Assembly (NCBI GenBank): GCA_902800395.1
Contig: CADCEC010000004.1
Coordinates: 62,001-126,000, forward strand
DNA length: 64,000 bases
Reading direction: 5' to 3'
From: an uncultured Bacteroidota bacterium
GTDB lineage: Bacteria; Bacteroidota; Bacteroidia; Bacteroidales; P3
The notes under the pieces are model-generated. The model searched no databases. It was not told the origin of the DNA and saw nothing but the letters and a program-made list of their open reading frames with translations. Position numbers and translations under genes: made by a program. Shown one piece after another: positions 48,752-58,626 of the stretch. Position 1 is the stretch's first letter. Every line of letters begins with the position of its first letter.

Positions 48752-49429
48752 ATGGGACATCTGCTGAGCAAGAGCAAGTATATCAGGGGACTGCAGTGCG
48801 ACCGTGCGCTGTGGCTGGATGTCTATAACCCGCGCATTGCGCGTTACAGCGCTGAGCAGATGCGCCGCTTCGACCGCGGCCGCGAGTACGAGTACGCCTT
48901 CAAGGATACCTTCCCGGAAGGCATCGATATCAGCGCGGAACCGAAGCGCAATGTCGACGCCTACCCTTCGTTGACAGCCCAATTTCTGGATAGGGAAGAG
49001 GAGGTGGATTTGTTTGAGGCTGGTTTCCTCTTTGACGATGTGCTGGTGCTTGCTGACGTGGTGCACCGCAATGCCGACGGCAGCCTTGATATCTATGAGG
49101 TGAAGAGCGGCAATGTGCTGAGCGACACCTATAAACGCGATGCTGCCCTGCAGCATTATGTCATCTCGCATTGCCGCGCTATCAATAAATTCTGCATAGT
49201 ATATAATGGGGTGGATGGGGTTAATGGGTCTAATGGGTTTAATATTGTTGACCTCACGGAAGATTTGGAGGCACAACACGACGAGATAGCCCGCAATATC
49301 GCTGCCATGAAGGAAATTCTCCGTCACGGAGAGCCCGCCACGCCCACGGGCCAGCACTGCCTCGAGCCTTATGCCTGTCCCTATCAACACTACTGTGCCC
49401 AAGGGGTGAGGCAGATGTCACTGTTTTGA
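48752..49429 (+). CDS. Cas4-like PD-(D/E)XK nuclease with probable Fe-S cluster
   Basis: The 225-residue protein starts LLSKSKYIRGLQCDRALWLDVY, the Cys-containing N-terminus of DUF2779/Cas4-RecB-like nucleases. The nuclease core is DVLVLADVVHRNADGSLDIYEVKSG (Asp then E-x-K), and a C-terminal cysteine set CLEPYACPYQHYC completes a likely 4Fe-4S cluster. No cas genes or CRISPR array are nearby, so it is a stand-alone enzyme, perhaps in repair or in defence. An in-frame 9-bp array (GVDGVNGSNGFN) lies between the catalytic core and the Cys cluster. Confidence 0.75.
   Translation: MGHLLSKSKYIRGLQCDRALWLDVYNPRIARYSAEQMRRFDRGREYEYAFKDTFPEGIDISAEPKRNVDAYPSLTAQFLDREEEVDLFEAGFLFDDVLVLADVVHRNADGSLDIYEVKSGNVLSDTYKRDAALQHYVISHCRAINKFCIVYNGVDGVNGSNGFNIVDLTEDLEAQHDEIARNIAAMKEILRHGEPATPTGQHCLEPYACPYQHYCAQGVRQMSLF
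49208..49243. repeat. In-frame 9-bp array (GGGNTNAAT) in the Cas4-like gene
   Basis: The units GGGGTGGAT, GGGGTTAAT, GGGTCTAAT and GGGTTTAAT encode the repeated Gly-x-Asn/Asp triplets GVD-GVN-GSN-GFN. Confidence 0.82.
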
Positions 49430-49430
49430 T

Positions 49431-50261
49431 TTACTCCACCGGGAAAGCGATCTCGCGCTCGATGACCTGGTAGGGCACGTTGTTGCGGTAGATGGTCTGG
49501 CGCACCCAGTTGTCGTCCTCATCGTATTCGTAGACGTAGGAGTGCTTCCAGTTGAGGTGCTCATCATAGTTGAACGAGCTGATTTCTATCACGTTGTCGT
49601 GGTCGTCGTAGTAGTAGGTAGTGAGGGCGGAGAGGAACTCGTCGGCGTCGTAGAAACGCCATTCGATGCGGTTGCCGCGGGCGTCATATTTGTAGAGGTA
49701 GTGCTGCATGAGTTCGCCGTCGCGGTTGTAGAACTCCATCTCGGTGCAGTTGCCCTTCTGGTCGTATTTGTACTTACGCAGTTCGGTCATCTGGCCGTCC
49801 TGGTCGAAGCTCTGCTCCTCCATCATCTGGCCGCCGACGAACTTGGAACTCTCTTTCTTAGTCATCTGGTTGCCGAGGTACACGGTGCGCTCCACGCGGT
49901 TGCCGTCCTTGTCGTTGAGGTAGGCAGTGCGACCGGTGAGCATCTTCTCGCGGTTGTACTCGTTCCAGCCGAGGCTGTAGCCGTTGACATCGAAGAAGTA
50001 GCTATACCAGGTATATTCGTTGGCTTTGGTGCGGAACTTGTCGGCGAAATTGCCGCGTTTGTCGAAAGTGATGCTGTCGATGCAGATGAGCTGACGGCCA
50101 CCGTCTTTGCCGCTGTGGAGGTTATAGGTGTACTCGATGACATAGATGGCGTTGCCGTGAATTCCCATCTCGCTGCGCGAGTTCTTGCGAGTCTTGGGAT
50201 TTGCTGCAAAAGACGCTCCTGCAATGAGCAGAGCCATCATGAGGGCGATATTTTTCTTCAT
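49431..50261 (-). CDS. Secreted protein with RHS-like YD repeats
   Basis: The protein has 276 residues from the ATG at 50261, chosen because the promoter-like TATCTTTGC lies just upstream and a signal peptide follows (MKKNIALMMALLIAGASFA). The rest consists of imperfect repeats of about 22 residues of the form Y-x-YD-x-x-GN-x-x-E, for example KYDQKGNCTEMEFYNRDGELMQ, KYDARGNRIEWRFYDADEF and EYDEDDNWVRQTIYRNN. These resemble RHS/YD or MORN-like beta repeats seen in Bacteroidales surface proteins. The function is unknown. Confidence 0.7.
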   Translation of the reverse strand: MKKNIALMMALLIAGASFAANPKTRKNSRSEMGIHGNAIYVIEYTYNLHSGKDGGRQLICIDSITFDKRGNFADKFRTKANEYTWYSYFFDVNGYSLGWNEYNREKMLTGRTAYLNDKDGNRVERTVYLGNQMTKKESSKFVGGQMMEEQSFDQDGQMTELRKYKYDQKGNCTEMEFYNRDGELMQHYLYKYDARGNRIEWRFYDADEFLSALTTYYYDDHDNVIEISSFNYDEHLNWKHSYVYEYDEDDNWVRQTIYRNNVPYQVIEREIAFPVE

Positions 50262-50282
50262 TTTTTTCGTTGTTTTCAAAAT

Positions 50283-50291
50283 GCAAAGATA
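50283..50291 (-). promoter_or_regulatory. Candidate promoter of the YD-repeat gene
   Basis: The minus strand reads TATCTTTGC, 22 bases before the ATG at 50261. There is no clear -33 element. Confidence 0.5.
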
Positions 50292-50342
50292 CAAAACTTT
50301 TTCTATAACGGCGATTTTTATTTTTTATTGCCGACGAAGATA

Positions 50343-51806
50343 TTATTTTCTGTTTCGTCGCAGGAAGAAGAGCACGCCGAGTGCGGCGGTGAGCACGGCG
50401 GCGATGGCGTAGCCGACGGGTTGGGGGAGGACCGAGCCGAGGCCTTCCTTGTATGCCACAAAGAGGAAGCTGATGGTCACCATGCTCATGAACAGCGCGG
50501 GGACGAGGGTAATCCAGTACCAGCCCTTGGTGGGGTGCAGCTTGCTGAGGAAGACGGTGACGGCCCACAGCGTGAACATAGCCAGCACCTGGTTGGCCCA
50601 CGAGAAGTAGCGCCAGATGTAGTCGAAGCCCGCGGGGTTGGCCAGCGAGAAGACCAGCAGGGCGGCCGAGAGCACAAATATCGGAATGGCCACCATCAGC
50701 CGCTTGGGCACGGGCTTCTGGTCCACATGCATAAAGTCGGCCACGATGAGGCGTGCCGACCGCAGGGCCGTGTCGCCGGTGGTGACGGCGGCGCTCACCA
50801 CGCCGAGGATGGTGATGAAGGCGATGATTCCCGGGAACCACTGGTTGGCGATGACGCCCACCATGGCTGCGCCGCTCTTGCCGAAGCAGATCTCGGGATG
50901 GTCGTGGAAGAAATAGGCGGCGGCGGCGGCCCAGATGAGGGCCACGATGCCCTCGGCAATCATGGCGCCGTAGAAGATGGGGCGTGCCTGCTTCTCATTG
51001 ATCATGCAACGTGCCATAAGAGGCGACTGCGTGGCGTGGAAGCCACTGATGGCACCGCAGGCGATGCTGATGAACATCATCGGGAAGATGGGGTTGGTCG
51101 CGGCAGCAGGATGGCTGTTTTCCAAACCATCCCATACCTCGCGCAGCGGCACTCCGTAGGCGATGAAGGCCACCACCAGCGCTACGGCCATGGCCAGCAG
51201 CATGATACCGAAGATGGGGTATATCTTGCCGATGATTTTGTCTATCGGCAGCAAGGTAGCCAGCAGGTAGTAGAGGAAGATGATTACCACCCAGAAGTAC
51301 TGTATCACGCTGTGGTCCAGATGACGCAGTCCTTCGGGGACAAAAATATCCTGTGTGAGCAGCGTGGCGGGGGTGTTTACGAATACCGCACCCACCAGAA
51401 TCATCAACACTACGGCGAATCCGCGCATAAACTGCTTCATGCCGTTGCCCAGATATTTACCGTGGATTTCGGGCAGCGAGGCGCCATCCTGACGGAGGGA
51501 GATGAATCCTGCGATGAAGTCGTGCACGGCACCTGCGAGGATGCAGCCGAAGACAATCCAGAGGAACGAGGCAGTGCCGAACTGGGCGCCCATGACAGCA
51601 CCGATAATCGGACCCACGCCGGCAATATTCAGGAACTGGATAAGGAAGATACGCCACGGTTTCATCGGCACATAATCCACCCCGTCGGGGTGCGCCACAG
51701 CAGGCGTGGTGCGCTGGGGGTCGACGCCGATAACGCGCTCTATCAACTTGGAGTAGAGCCAGTAGCCAAGTAGCAGAAGTACAACAGATACAATAAATGT
51801 TATCAT
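50343..51806 (-). CDS. cstA: CstA-type peptide/pyruvate transporter
   Basis: The protein has 487 residues from the ATG at 51806 (MITFIVSVVLLLLGYWLYSKLIERVIGVD). It is a carbon-starvation CstA family membrane protein with about 13-14 helices. Motifs include PAVAHPDGVDYVPMKPWRIFLIQFLNIAGVGPIIGAVMGAQFG, GAVHDFIAGFISLRQDGASLPEI and FHATQSPLMARCMINE. Members take up peptides or pyruvate. A perfect TACTTTTGC promoter element lies 24 bp upstream. The gene stands alone and is divergent from the acyltransferase genes. Confidence 0.92.
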   Translation of the reverse strand: MITFIVSVVLLLLGYWLYSKLIERVIGVDPQRTTPAVAHPDGVDYVPMKPWRIFLIQFLNIAGVGPIIGAVMGAQFGTASFLWIVFGCILAGAVHDFIAGFISLRQDGASLPEIHGKYLGNGMKQFMRGFAVVLMILVGAVFVNTPATLLTQDIFVPEGLRHLDHSVIQYFWVVIIFLYYLLATLLPIDKIIGKIYPIFGIMLLAMAVALVVAFIAYGVPLREVWDGLENSHPAAATNPIFPMMFISIACGAISGFHATQSPLMARCMINEKQARPIFYGAMIAEGIVALIWAAAAAYFFHDHPEICFGKSGAAMVGVIANQWFPGIIAFITILGVVSAAVTTGDTALRSARLIVADFMHVDQKPVPKRLMVAIPIFVLSAALLVFSLANPAGFDYIWRYFSWANQVLAMFTLWAVTVFLSKLHPTKGWYWITLVPALFMSMVTISFLFVAYKEGLGSVLPQPVGYAIAAVLTAALGVLFFLRRNRK

Positions 51807-51829
51807 AATTTCGTCCTTAAAAAAACGCT

Positions 51830-51838
51830 GCAAAAGTA
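51830..51838 (-). promoter_or_regulatory. Candidate promoter of cstA
   Basis: The minus strand reads TACTTTTGC, 24 bases before the cstA ATG. It excludes an earlier in-frame start at 51860. Confidence 0.55.
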
Positions 51839-51869
51839 CGACTTTTTTTTCAATTTTCATTTTTTTTCG

Positions 51870-51878
51870 TATTTTTGC
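51870..51878 (+). promoter_or_regulatory. Candidate promoter of the glsA-glsB-engB-dacB run
   Basis: TATTTTTGC lies 29 bp before the ATG at 51907; the -33 element is weak (TTTC). Confidence 0.5.
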
Positions 51879-51906
51879 AACTTGAATTCTAATATGGGTT
51901 TTGTCG

Positions 51907-52761
51907 ATGGAACAGGAAGTAATCTCTGAAAACTATATTGATGTACACAAGGTTCTCGGCGCGAAAGGGGTGAAATTGCCGAGTTTCGTGGAGAAACTTG
52001 TGGGGCGTCTGCTACATGTCAAGGATCTCAACAGGGGCATCTATATGAACCGTGACAAGTTCGGCCTCGATTTCGTCTATGCTTTCACCGAGGGCAAGGA
52101 AGATTACAATTTGGGGATGAAGGTGAGCTATACGGGCTTGGAGAATGTGCCGCAGGGGGGCTGTCCCATGGTGGTGGGCAACCACCCGCTGGGTGGTCCT
52201 GACGGCTTGGCACTCATGGGCGCCATCGGCCATAGGCGCAGCGATATCCTCTTTCCTGTCACCGACTTCCTCCTCTACCTCCCAGGCTTGCGACAGCTCT
52301 TTGTTCCTATCGACAAAGTGAATCGCACTAAGACCCTCGCTAACCTCGAGGAGGCTTTCGCCGGGCAGAACATCCTCCTCTATTACCCCTCCGGTGCTGC
52401 TTCGCGTCGCCAGAAAGGGGTTATCAAGGACCTCGAGTGGCACCCCACCTTCATCAAGAAGGCTGTGAAATACCACCGCGACATTGTTCCTGTCTACACC
52501 GAGGCACGCAACCGCAATATCTTCTATACAATAGCCAATCTCCGCAAGTGTCTGGGCATCAAGTTCTCCTTCGAGATGGCTCTGTTGCCCGCCGAGATGT
52601 TCGCCCAGCGCGGCAAGTCGGTGTCCATGACCTTCGGCAAGCCCATCCCTTGGCAGACCTTCGACCGCCGCCACAGCCCCGCCGAGTGGGCCGCCCTGAT
52701 GAGGGACTTTGTATATGAACTAAAAGAGAATCCAAAGGCTGATTTTACATGCAAGATTTAA
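51907..52761 (+). CDS. glsA: Lysophospholipid-type O-acyltransferase, GlsA-like
   Basis: The 284-residue acyltransferase of the PlsC/LPLAT fold has a membrane-proximal N-terminus, the catalytic NHPLGGPDG (NHx4D, about 90-98) and a later YYPSGAASRR block. It overlaps by 13 bases a GNAT/OlsB-type N-acyltransferase gene. In Bacteroides this pair (GlsB, GlsA) makes N-acyloxyacyl glycine lipids: the N-acyltransferase acylates glycine and the O-acyltransferase adds the second chain. The symbol rests on this pairing and family, not on direct comparison. Confidence 0.75.
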   Translation: MEQEVISENYIDVHKVLGAKGVKLPSFVEKLVGRLLHVKDLNRGIYMNRDKFGLDFVYAFTEGKEDYNLGMKVSYTGLENVPQGGCPMVVGNHPLGGPDGLALMGAIGHRRSDILFPVTDFLLYLPGLRQLFVPIDKVNRTKTLANLEEAFAGQNILLYYPSGAASRRQKGVIKDLEWHPTFIKKAVKYHRDIVPVYTEARNRNIFYTIANLRKCLGIKFSFEMALLPAEMFAQRGKSVSMTFGKPIPWQTFDRRHSPAEWAALMRDFVYELKENPKADFTCKI

Positions 52762-53897
52762 GTTATATAGCACCGCCAGTGGACCGAGAACTCATCAAGA
52801 AGGAGCTCAAGCAGAAGCACTTTCTCCGCATGAGTAACCGCGGCAACAAGGAGATTTATGTCACCACAGCCCACCTCTCGCCCAATATCATGCGGGAGAT
52901 TGGGCGCCTCCGCGAGCTCAGTTTTGCCGTCGACGGCGGCGGCTCCGGCAAGGAGGTGGATATCGACATGTATGACACCCTTGACGACCCCTACTGCTGC
53001 AAGCAGCTCTTTGTATGGAGTCCCGAGGACGAGGAGATTATCGGTGCCTACCGCTTTATCCACGGCAGCAACATGATGCGTCGCGACGACGGCTCTATCG
53101 TCACTCCCACCGCCGACCAGTACCAGTTCAGCGAGCAGTTCATCAACGACTACCTGCCTTATACCGTTGAACTTGGCCGCGCCTTTGTGCAGCCCGCCTA
53201 TCAGCCTGGCAACAACCTCCGCAAGGGTCTCTACAGCCTCGACAACCTCTGGGACGGCCTGGGATGTCTTATCCTCGAGATTCCGGAGACTCGCTATTTC
53301 TTCGGCAAGATTACCATGTATGGAGATCTTGACCTCAAGGCACGCGACATGATACTCTATTTCTACCAGAAACACTTCCCCGACCGCGACGGCCTTGTCT
53401 GGCCTTACGAGCGTGTCAGCATTCAGACCGACTACAACCAGTTGGTGCGACTCTTCAACGGCCGCAACTATAAGGAGGACTACCAGATTCTGTTGCACGC
53501 TGTCCGCGCCTGCGGATGCACCGTACCGCCGCTCATCAACTCCTATATGAACCTCACGCCCACCATGCGCTCTTTCGGTACCTGCCCCAACCACCATCTG
53601 AAGGGTACTACCGACACCGGCATTCTCATCACCTTGGGCGACCTCTTCCCCGACAAGCGCAAGCGTTACCTCGACAGCTACCAGGATCGCAACCGAAAAC
53701 TGGATCGCCGCCGTCTCTTCAGCATCAATCCCAAACTGTTGCCTTGGTGGAAGCAGACGAGCGACGAGGAACGTGCCGCCATGAAAGAACTGAAGGAACT
53801 GAAGACAAAGCAGCGTGAGGTAAGGCAGGAACTGAGGAAAATCAGAAGAAATGGTACGCAGACGACTCGCCTGCGGAAAAAAGATAATGGACAATGA
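52749..53897 (+). CDS. glsB: GNAT/OlsB-type N-acyltransferase, GlsB-like
   Basis: The 382-residue protein contains an OlsB/hemolysin-like acyl-ACP N-acyltransferase core at about 40-230 ([62 protein letters not shown]). A C-terminal extension (about 240-382) includes [32 protein letters not shown], then a charged helical tail with a KELKELKTK repeat. The core and the overlapping acyltransferase gene suggest glycine-lipid synthesis. It overlaps engB by four bases. Confidence 0.75.
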   Translation: MQDLSYIAPPVDRELIKKELKQKHFLRMSNRGNKEIYVTTAHLSPNIMREIGRLRELSFAVDGGGSGKEVDIDMYDTLDDPYCCKQLFVWSPEDEEIIGAYRFIHGSNMMRRDDGSIVTPTADQYQFSEQFINDYLPYTVELGRAFVQPAYQPGNNLRKGLYSLDNLWDGLGCLILEIPETRYFFGKITMYGDLDLKARDMILYFYQKHFPDRDGLVWPYERVSIQTDYNQLVRLFNGRNYKEDYQILLHAVRACGCTVPPLINSYMNLTPTMRSFGTCPNHHLKGTTDTGILITLGDLFPDKRKRYLDSYQDRNRKLDRRRLFSINPKLLPWWKQTSDEERAAMKELKELKTKQREVRQELRKIRRNGTQTTRLRKKDNGQ

Positions 53898-54496
53898 ATA
53901 TCAAGAGTGCTGAGTTTTGCGTGAGTAGTCCGAACTACCGCAAGTGTCCCGATGATGGGCGTCCCGAGTACGCCTTCATAGGGAGGAGTAATGTCGGTAA
54001 GTCGTCGCTCATCAACATGCTGACGGGCGTCAAGGGTTTAGCGAAAACTTCGGGGCGTCCGGGAAAGACGCAGTTGATAAATCATTTCCTCATCAATAAG
54101 GAGTGGTATCTTGTGGATCTCCCCGGCTACGGCTATGCCCGAACTTCTAAGTCGTCGCGCGAGAAATGGAGCACCATGATGCGCGACTATTTCCTCCACC
54201 GTGAGGCTCTCACCAATGTCTTTGTGCTCATCGACAGTCGCATTCCGCCGCAACGTATTGACCTCGAATTTATATCCTTCCTTGGCGAGAATGGCATCCC
54301 GATCTCCATTGTTTTTACCAAGACCGACAAAGAGAAACAGCGTGAGGTGATGACCAACATCAAGGCAATGAAGAAGTCCCTCTTGGAGCTTTGGGAAGAG
54401 TTGCCGCCGATGTTTCTCACTTCATCGCTCACCGGCTATGGCCGCGAAGCGCTGCTCGACAGTATCGAATCCATCAATCAAACACTCATACAGTAA
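53894..54496 (+). CDS. engB: Ribosome biogenesis GTPase YihA/YsxC (EngB)
   Basis: The 200-residue GTPase has P-loop [14 protein letters not shown] (G1, about 33-46), the switch Thr region around [18 protein letters not shown] (G3), FTKTDKEKQ (G4, TKxD) and TSSLTGYG (G5). EngB assists 50S subunit assembly and is essential in many bacteria. It is coupled to the acyltransferase gene upstream (ATGA) and lies three bases before dacB. The length is normal for the family. Confidence 0.96.
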   Translation: MNIKSAEFCVSSPNYRKCPDDGRPEYAFIGRSNVGKSSLINMLTGVKGLAKTSGRPGKTQLINHFLINKEWYLVDLPGYGYARTSKSSREKWSTMMRDYFLHREALTNVFVLIDSRIPPQRIDLEFISFLGENGIPISIVFTKTDKEKQREVMTNIKAMKKSLLELWEELPPMFLTSSLTGYGREALLDSIESINQTLIQ

Positions 54497-54499
54497 ATT

Positions 54500-55966
54500 A
54501 TGAATAGATTATTTAGACTCGCAATCTGCGCAAGCATAATTTTCAATTATCTTTCAGTTTCCAATTTAGCTTCCGCTCAGCAGATTTCTGAACTCGAGAG
54601 GACTGTCGTGGCTACCCACCAGGAGAGTGTTATGCAGCACGGAATGCTGGCCGTCAGTGTCTATAATATCACGAAGGACAAGCCTGTGTATAACTACAAT
54701 TCGCAGCTAGGAATGGCGCCGGGATCGGTAAACAAGTTGCTCACCACCGGTGTGGCTTTTGCTCGTTTGGGGAGCGACTTTCGTTTTACCACCCGTCTGG
54801 GTATCCGTGGTGTTGTGGACCGTGATGGGGTGCTTCATGGCGATATATATATCATCGGAGGCGGCGACCCGTTGTTGGGCTCTTACCGCTACCGTCAGAC
54901 GGCCATTGATTCGCTTTTTGAGGGATGGATGCTGGCACTCAAGAAAAAAGGCATCCACCGCGTCGACGGACGTGTTTGCTACAATCAGAGCATCTATGAC
55001 GAGGAGGCTCTCCATGACAGTTGGCCTTGGGGCGACGTGGGCAATGCCTATGGCGCCGGTGTCTATGGCCTCAACTTCCACGAGAATATGTACTTCGCCC
55101 ATTTCGACCCGGGTGCGAAACTTGGCTACCGCGCCACAGCGGTGCGCACCGTACCCAAGAATATCGACGTGAAGGAGGTCTGCGAGGTGACCACGGGTCC
55201 TGCCAATTCGGGCGACCAGGTGATTGCCTACGGCAGCCCCACGGCGAATGAACGCATCTACCGAGGCACCGTGCCGCTGGGCAAAAAAGACTTCTCCGTC
55301 CGCATCTCGCTACCCAATCCCGCCAAGCAGTGTGCTGACCTCTTTGCCTCCTATCTCCGCACCCACGGCATCAGCATCTCGTCGAACTCCATGCAGGTAT
55401 ACGCCCAACCCGACAGTCTGCGCACGGTGCTCGATTACTACAGCAGCGACTACTACACCATCGCGCAGTATACCAATGTCACCAGCAACAACGTCTACGC
55501 TGAAGCCATTTTTAAATACTTGGGTTATGCCAAATATGGGAAGGGAACCTTCGCCAATGGCAGTAAGGCGGTGATGGATTGGCTTAAGGAAAAGAATATT
55601 GATGCCGACGGTGTGAAGATGGTCGACGGCAGCGGCCTCTCGCCCATCGACCGTGTCACTACCGATTTCCTCTGCCGCTATTTGGCGGCCTTAAGTCGTG
55701 AGCCTTTCTTTGAGAACTTCTACAACACCTTGGCGGTAGCTGGCGAGAGCGGCACTGCCAAGAATATCAAGATTTCTGTACCGGGTGTCAGCGTACACAT
55801 GAAGACCGGCACCATCGGTGGTGTGAAAGCCTATGCCGGTTATGTCGATGCCGCCAACGGCGACCGTCTGGCTTTCGCCATCATCAGTAACGGCCACAGC
55901 TGTAAAGGTTCGGTGGCTGGCGAGAAGCTCACCAGAATATTGCAGAAGATAGCGTCGATTTATTGA
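54500..55966 (+). CDS. dacB: D-alanyl-D-alanine carboxypeptidase/endopeptidase (PBP4)
   Basis: The 488-residue periplasmic class C penicillin-binding protein has a signal peptide ending SNLASAQ (about 27). The three active-site motifs are SVNK (SxxK, in APGSVNKLL), SNN (SxN, in VTSNNVYAEAIFKYLG) and KTG (in HMKTGTIGGVKAYAGYV). The domain inserted between SxxK and SxN is present. PBP4 trims pentapeptide stems and cleaves cross-links in peptidoglycan. It ends at a bidirectional terminator shared with mreB. Confidence 0.95.
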   Translation: MNRLFRLAICASIIFNYLSVSNLASAQQISELERTVVATHQESVMQHGMLAVSVYNITKDKPVYNYNSQLGMAPGSVNKLLTTGVAFARLGSDFRFTTRLGIRGVVDRDGVLHGDIYIIGGGDPLLGSYRYRQTAIDSLFEGWMLALKKKGIHRVDGRVCYNQSIYDEEALHDSWPWGDVGNAYGAGVYGLNFHENMYFAHFDPGAKLGYRATAVRTVPKNIDVKEVCEVTTGPANSGDQVIAYGSPTANERIYRGTVPLGKKDFSVRISLPNPAKQCADLFASYLRTHGISISSNSMQVYAQPDSLRTVLDYYSSDYYTIAQYTNVTSNNVYAEAIFKYLGYAKYGKGTFANGSKAVMDWLKEKNIDADGVKMVDGSGLSPIDRVTTDFLCRYLAALSREPFFENFYNTLAVAGESGTAKNIKISVPGVSVHMKTGTIGGVKAYAGYVDAANGDRLAFAIISNGHSCKGSVAGEKLTRILQKIASIY

Positions 55967-56000
55967 AAAAATGGGGCTGTTGAAAGCAGCCCCATTTTTT
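55966..56000. terminator. Bidirectional terminator between dacB and mreB
   Basis: A 14-bp perfect stem, AAAAAATGGGGCTG (55966-55979) and CAGCCCCATTTTTT (55987-56000), has a 7-nt loop. A/T tracts on both sides serve both convergent genes. The dacB and mreB stop codons touch the stem. Confidence 0.92.
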
Positions 56001-57025
56001 TATCGAATCAGGAAGGAGAACTTATTGAAGTTCTTGAGGGCGATACCGGTGCCACGGGCGACGGCGCGCAGCGGGTCGTCGGCGATATGCACCTGCAGCT
56101 TCGTTTTGCTGCTTACGCGTTGGTCGAGACCGCGCAGCAGAGCACCGCCACCGGCCAGGTAGATGCCGTTCTTGTAGATATCGGCGGCCAGCTCCGGAGG
56201 CGTGTTCGCCAAGGTGTCGAGGATGGCCTGCTCGATGCGCGCCACCGATTTGTCGAGGGCATGGGCAATCTCCTTATAGTTGACGGACACCTCTTTGGGC
56301 AGACCTGTGAGCAGGTCGCGGCCGAGGGTATGGTAGTCTTCCGGCGGGTCGGCGAGTTCGCTGACGGCGGAGCCGACGGCAATCTTCACTTTCTCGGCCA
56401 TACGCACACCGATAATCATGTTGTGCTGACGGCGCATGTAGTCGACAACATTGTCGTTGAACTCGTCGCCAGCCACTTTGATGGAGGTGTTGCAGACGAT
56501 GCCGCCGAGGGAGATGACGGCGATTTCAGCGGTGCCGCCTCCGATGTCCACCACCATGTGGCCCTCAGGTTGCAGCACGTCGATACCGATACCGATGGCG
56601 GCAGCCATCGGCTCGTGAATCATGCGTATCTCCTTGGCTCCGGCCTGCTCGGCGCTCTCACGCACGGCACGCTCTTCGACATTGGTGATGCCCGAAGGAA
56701 TGCAGATGACCATACGCAGTGACGGCGGCAGGAAAGAGCGGTTAATGTTGGTCATGCCGATGAGTTCGCGAATGAGGTGCTGTGCCATCTCGAAGTCGGC
56801 GATGACGCCGCCCTTCAGGGGACGCACTGTCTCCACGTTCTTGTTGTCGGTACGGCCGTCCATGCGTTGGGCTTCCTTACCCACGGCGATGACTTTGTTG
56901 TTGTTGCGGTCGACAGCCACGATGGAAGGCTCGTCGATGACCACTTGGTCGTTGTATATGACGATGGAGTTGGCGGTGCCAAGGTCCATTGCTACTTCAC
57001 GGTTGAAGAATGAAAAAAGTCCCAT
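56000..57025 (-). CDS. mreB: Rod-shape-determining protein MreB
   Basis: This 341-residue bacterial actin homologue has an amphipathic N-terminus (MGLFSFFNREVAMDLGTANSIVIY) that includes the phosphate-1 loop DLGTANS. Other features are KGGVIADFEMAQHLIR, VCIPSGITNVEERAVRESAE, VDIGGGTAEIAVISLGG and IYLAGGGALLRGLDQR. It polymerises under the membrane to guide lateral wall synthesis. It follows purH by six bases and is the last gene of its operon; mreC and mreD, which usually follow, are absent, and the terminator comes immediately. Confidence 0.97.
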   Translation of the reverse strand: MGLFSFFNREVAMDLGTANSIVIYNDQVVIDEPSIVAVDRNNNKVIAVGKEAQRMDGRTDNKNVETVRPLKGGVIADFEMAQHLIRELIGMTNINRSFLPPSLRMVICIPSGITNVEERAVRESAEQAGAKEIRMIHEPMAAAIGIGIDVLQPEGHMVVDIGGGTAEIAVISLGGIVCNTSIKVAGDEFNDNVVDYMRRQHNMIIGVRMAEKVKIAVGSAVSELADPPEDYHTLGRDLLTGLPKEVSVNYKEIAHALDKSVARIEQAILDTLANTPPELAADIYKNGIYLAGGGALLRGLDQRVSSKTKLQVHIADDPLRAVARGTGIALKNFNKFSFLIR

Positions 57026-57031
57026 GTGTAA

Positions 57032-58561
57032 TTAGTGTTTAAAATGACGTTTTCCTGTGATGGCCATACCCATCTTGTTTTTCTCGCAGTAGTCGATAGA
57101 ATCCTGGTCGTGGATGCTGCCGCCGGGGTGGGCGACGGCCACGATGCCGGCCTCGTGGGCTATCTCCACGCAGTCGGGGAAGGGGAAGAAAGCATCGCTG
57201 GCCATTACGGCACCGTTGAGGTCGAAACCGAACGATTTGGCTTTGGCGATAGCTTGGCGAAGGGCGTCGACGCGGCTCGTCTGGCCCGTGCCGCTGGCGT
57301 AGAGCTGACGGCCTTTTGCCAGCACGATGGCGTTGCTCTTGGTATGTTTCACGAGGATGGTGGCGAAGGCCAAATCCTCGGCCTGTTCGGCGGTGATGGC
57401 GGTGGAGGTGACGCTCTTCTGCATGTCGGCAGCGGTGGGGACGACGGTGTCGCGGTCCTGTACCAGTACGCCGTTGAGGACAGAGCGGAACATCGGGTCG
57501 GCCATCTTGAAGGCCTTGCGGCGCAGGATGATGCGGTTCTTCTTGCCACGCAGCACCTCGAGGGCGTCGTCGGCATAGTCGGGGGCGATGCAGACCTCAA
57601 AGAAGATTTTGTGCATCTCATCGGCCACTTCTTTGGTTACCTTTTGGTTGCAGATGAGCACGCCGCCGAAGGCGCTGACGGGGTCGCCAGCAAGGGCGTC
57701 CTTCCAGGCCTCGAGGAGGGTGGGGCGCACGGCCATGCCACAGGCGTTGTTATGTTTCAGAATGGCGAAGGCGGTCTGTCCCGCAAAGTCGTCGATGAGG
57801 GCGCAGGCGGCATCGATGTCGCTGAGGTTGTTGTAGCTGATTTCCTTGCCGTTGAGCTTGTCGAAGCAATCGTCGATGTTGCCAAAGAATAATCCCTTTT
57901 GGTGGGGGTTTTCGCCGTAGCGCAGCACTTCGCCGTGACGGCAGCTCTGCTTGAAGGCGGGAATCTGCTCGGCTTGGTTGAAGTAGTTGAAAATGGCGGT
58001 GTCATAGTGACTGCTGACGTTGAAGGCATAGGCCGCGAAGTGGCGGCGCTGCTCGAGGGTGGTGCAGCCGTTCTGCTCTTGGTAAATTGTAAGGAATTCC
58101 TTGTAATAGTCGACGGCGGGCACTATGACCACGTCATTGAAATTCTTGGCGGCGCCGCGGATAAGGCTGATGCCGCCAATGTCTATCTTCTCAATGATGT
58201 CCTGCTCCGAGGCGCCGCTGGCAACGGTCTGCTCGAATGGGTAGAGATCGACAATAACGAGGTCAATCTCGGGAATCTCGTATTGTACCAACTGGGCTTT
58301 GTCGCCCTCGTTGTCGCGACGGGCAAGGATGCCTCCGAATACCTTGGGGTGCAGTGTCTTCACGCGGCCACCGAGGATGGAGGGGTAGCCCGTAAGGCTC
58401 TCCACGGCCACGGGTTTGATGCCGAGCCCTTCGATAAACTTCTGTGTGCCGCCCGTACTGTAGATGGTCACGCCCTGAGCGTCGAGGGCTTTCACGATGT
58501 CCTCAAGGCCGTCTTTGTAGAAGACCGAGATGAGGGCTGATTTTATCTTTTTAGGTTCCAT
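57032..58561 (-). CDS. purH: Bifunctional AICAR formyltransferase/IMP cyclohydrolase
   Basis: The protein has 509 residues from the ATG at 58561 ([42 protein letters not shown]). The N-terminal MGS-like cyclohydrolase domain covers about 1-195. The C-terminal formyltransferase domain has [11 protein letters not shown] (about 225), [58 protein letters not shown] and [13 protein letters not shown]. It performs the last two steps of IMP synthesis. It lies directly upstream of mreB, as in other Bacteroidales. Confidence 0.97.
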   Translation of the reverse strand: MEPKKIKSALISVFYKDGLEDIVKALDAQGVTIYSTGGTQKFIEGLGIKPVAVESLTGYPSILGGRVKTLHPKVFGGILARRDNEGDKAQLVQYEIPEIDLVIVDLYPFEQTVASGASEQDIIEKIDIGGISLIRGAAKNFNDVVIVPAVDYYKEFLTIYQEQNGCTTLEQRRHFAAYAFNVSSHYDTAIFNYFNQAEQIPAFKQSCRHGEVLRYGENPHQKGLFFGNIDDCFDKLNGKEISYNNLSDIDAACALIDDFAGQTAFAILKHNNACGMAVRPTLLEAWKDALAGDPVSAFGGVLICNQKVTKEVADEMHKIFFEVCIAPDYADDALEVLRGKKNRIILRRKAFKMADPMFRSVLNGVLVQDRDTVVPTAADMQKSVTSTAITAEQAEDLAFATILVKHTKSNAIVLAKGRQLYASGTGQTSRVDALRQAIAKAKSFGFDLNGAVMASDAFFPFPDCVEIAHEAGIVAVAHPGGSIHDQDSIDYCEKNKMGMAITGKRHFKH

Positions 58562-58626
58562 TATTATATATAGTTTTCTATTTATATCCATTCTGGGCAT
58601 TCCTGGGTTCTTCTAAGTTAAGTTTT

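Noticed and set aside
48752-49429. Cas4-like protein as evidence for a CRISPR-Cas locus
   Set aside because: No cas1, cas2, effector or array lies in the window; stand-alone Cas4/RecB-like nucleases are common.
49542-51773. 743-codon plus-strand frame opposite the YD-repeat gene and cstA
   Set aside because: It spans two genes and their promoter on the other strand; its composition (Glu/Gly/His/Val) is that of an antisense shadow.
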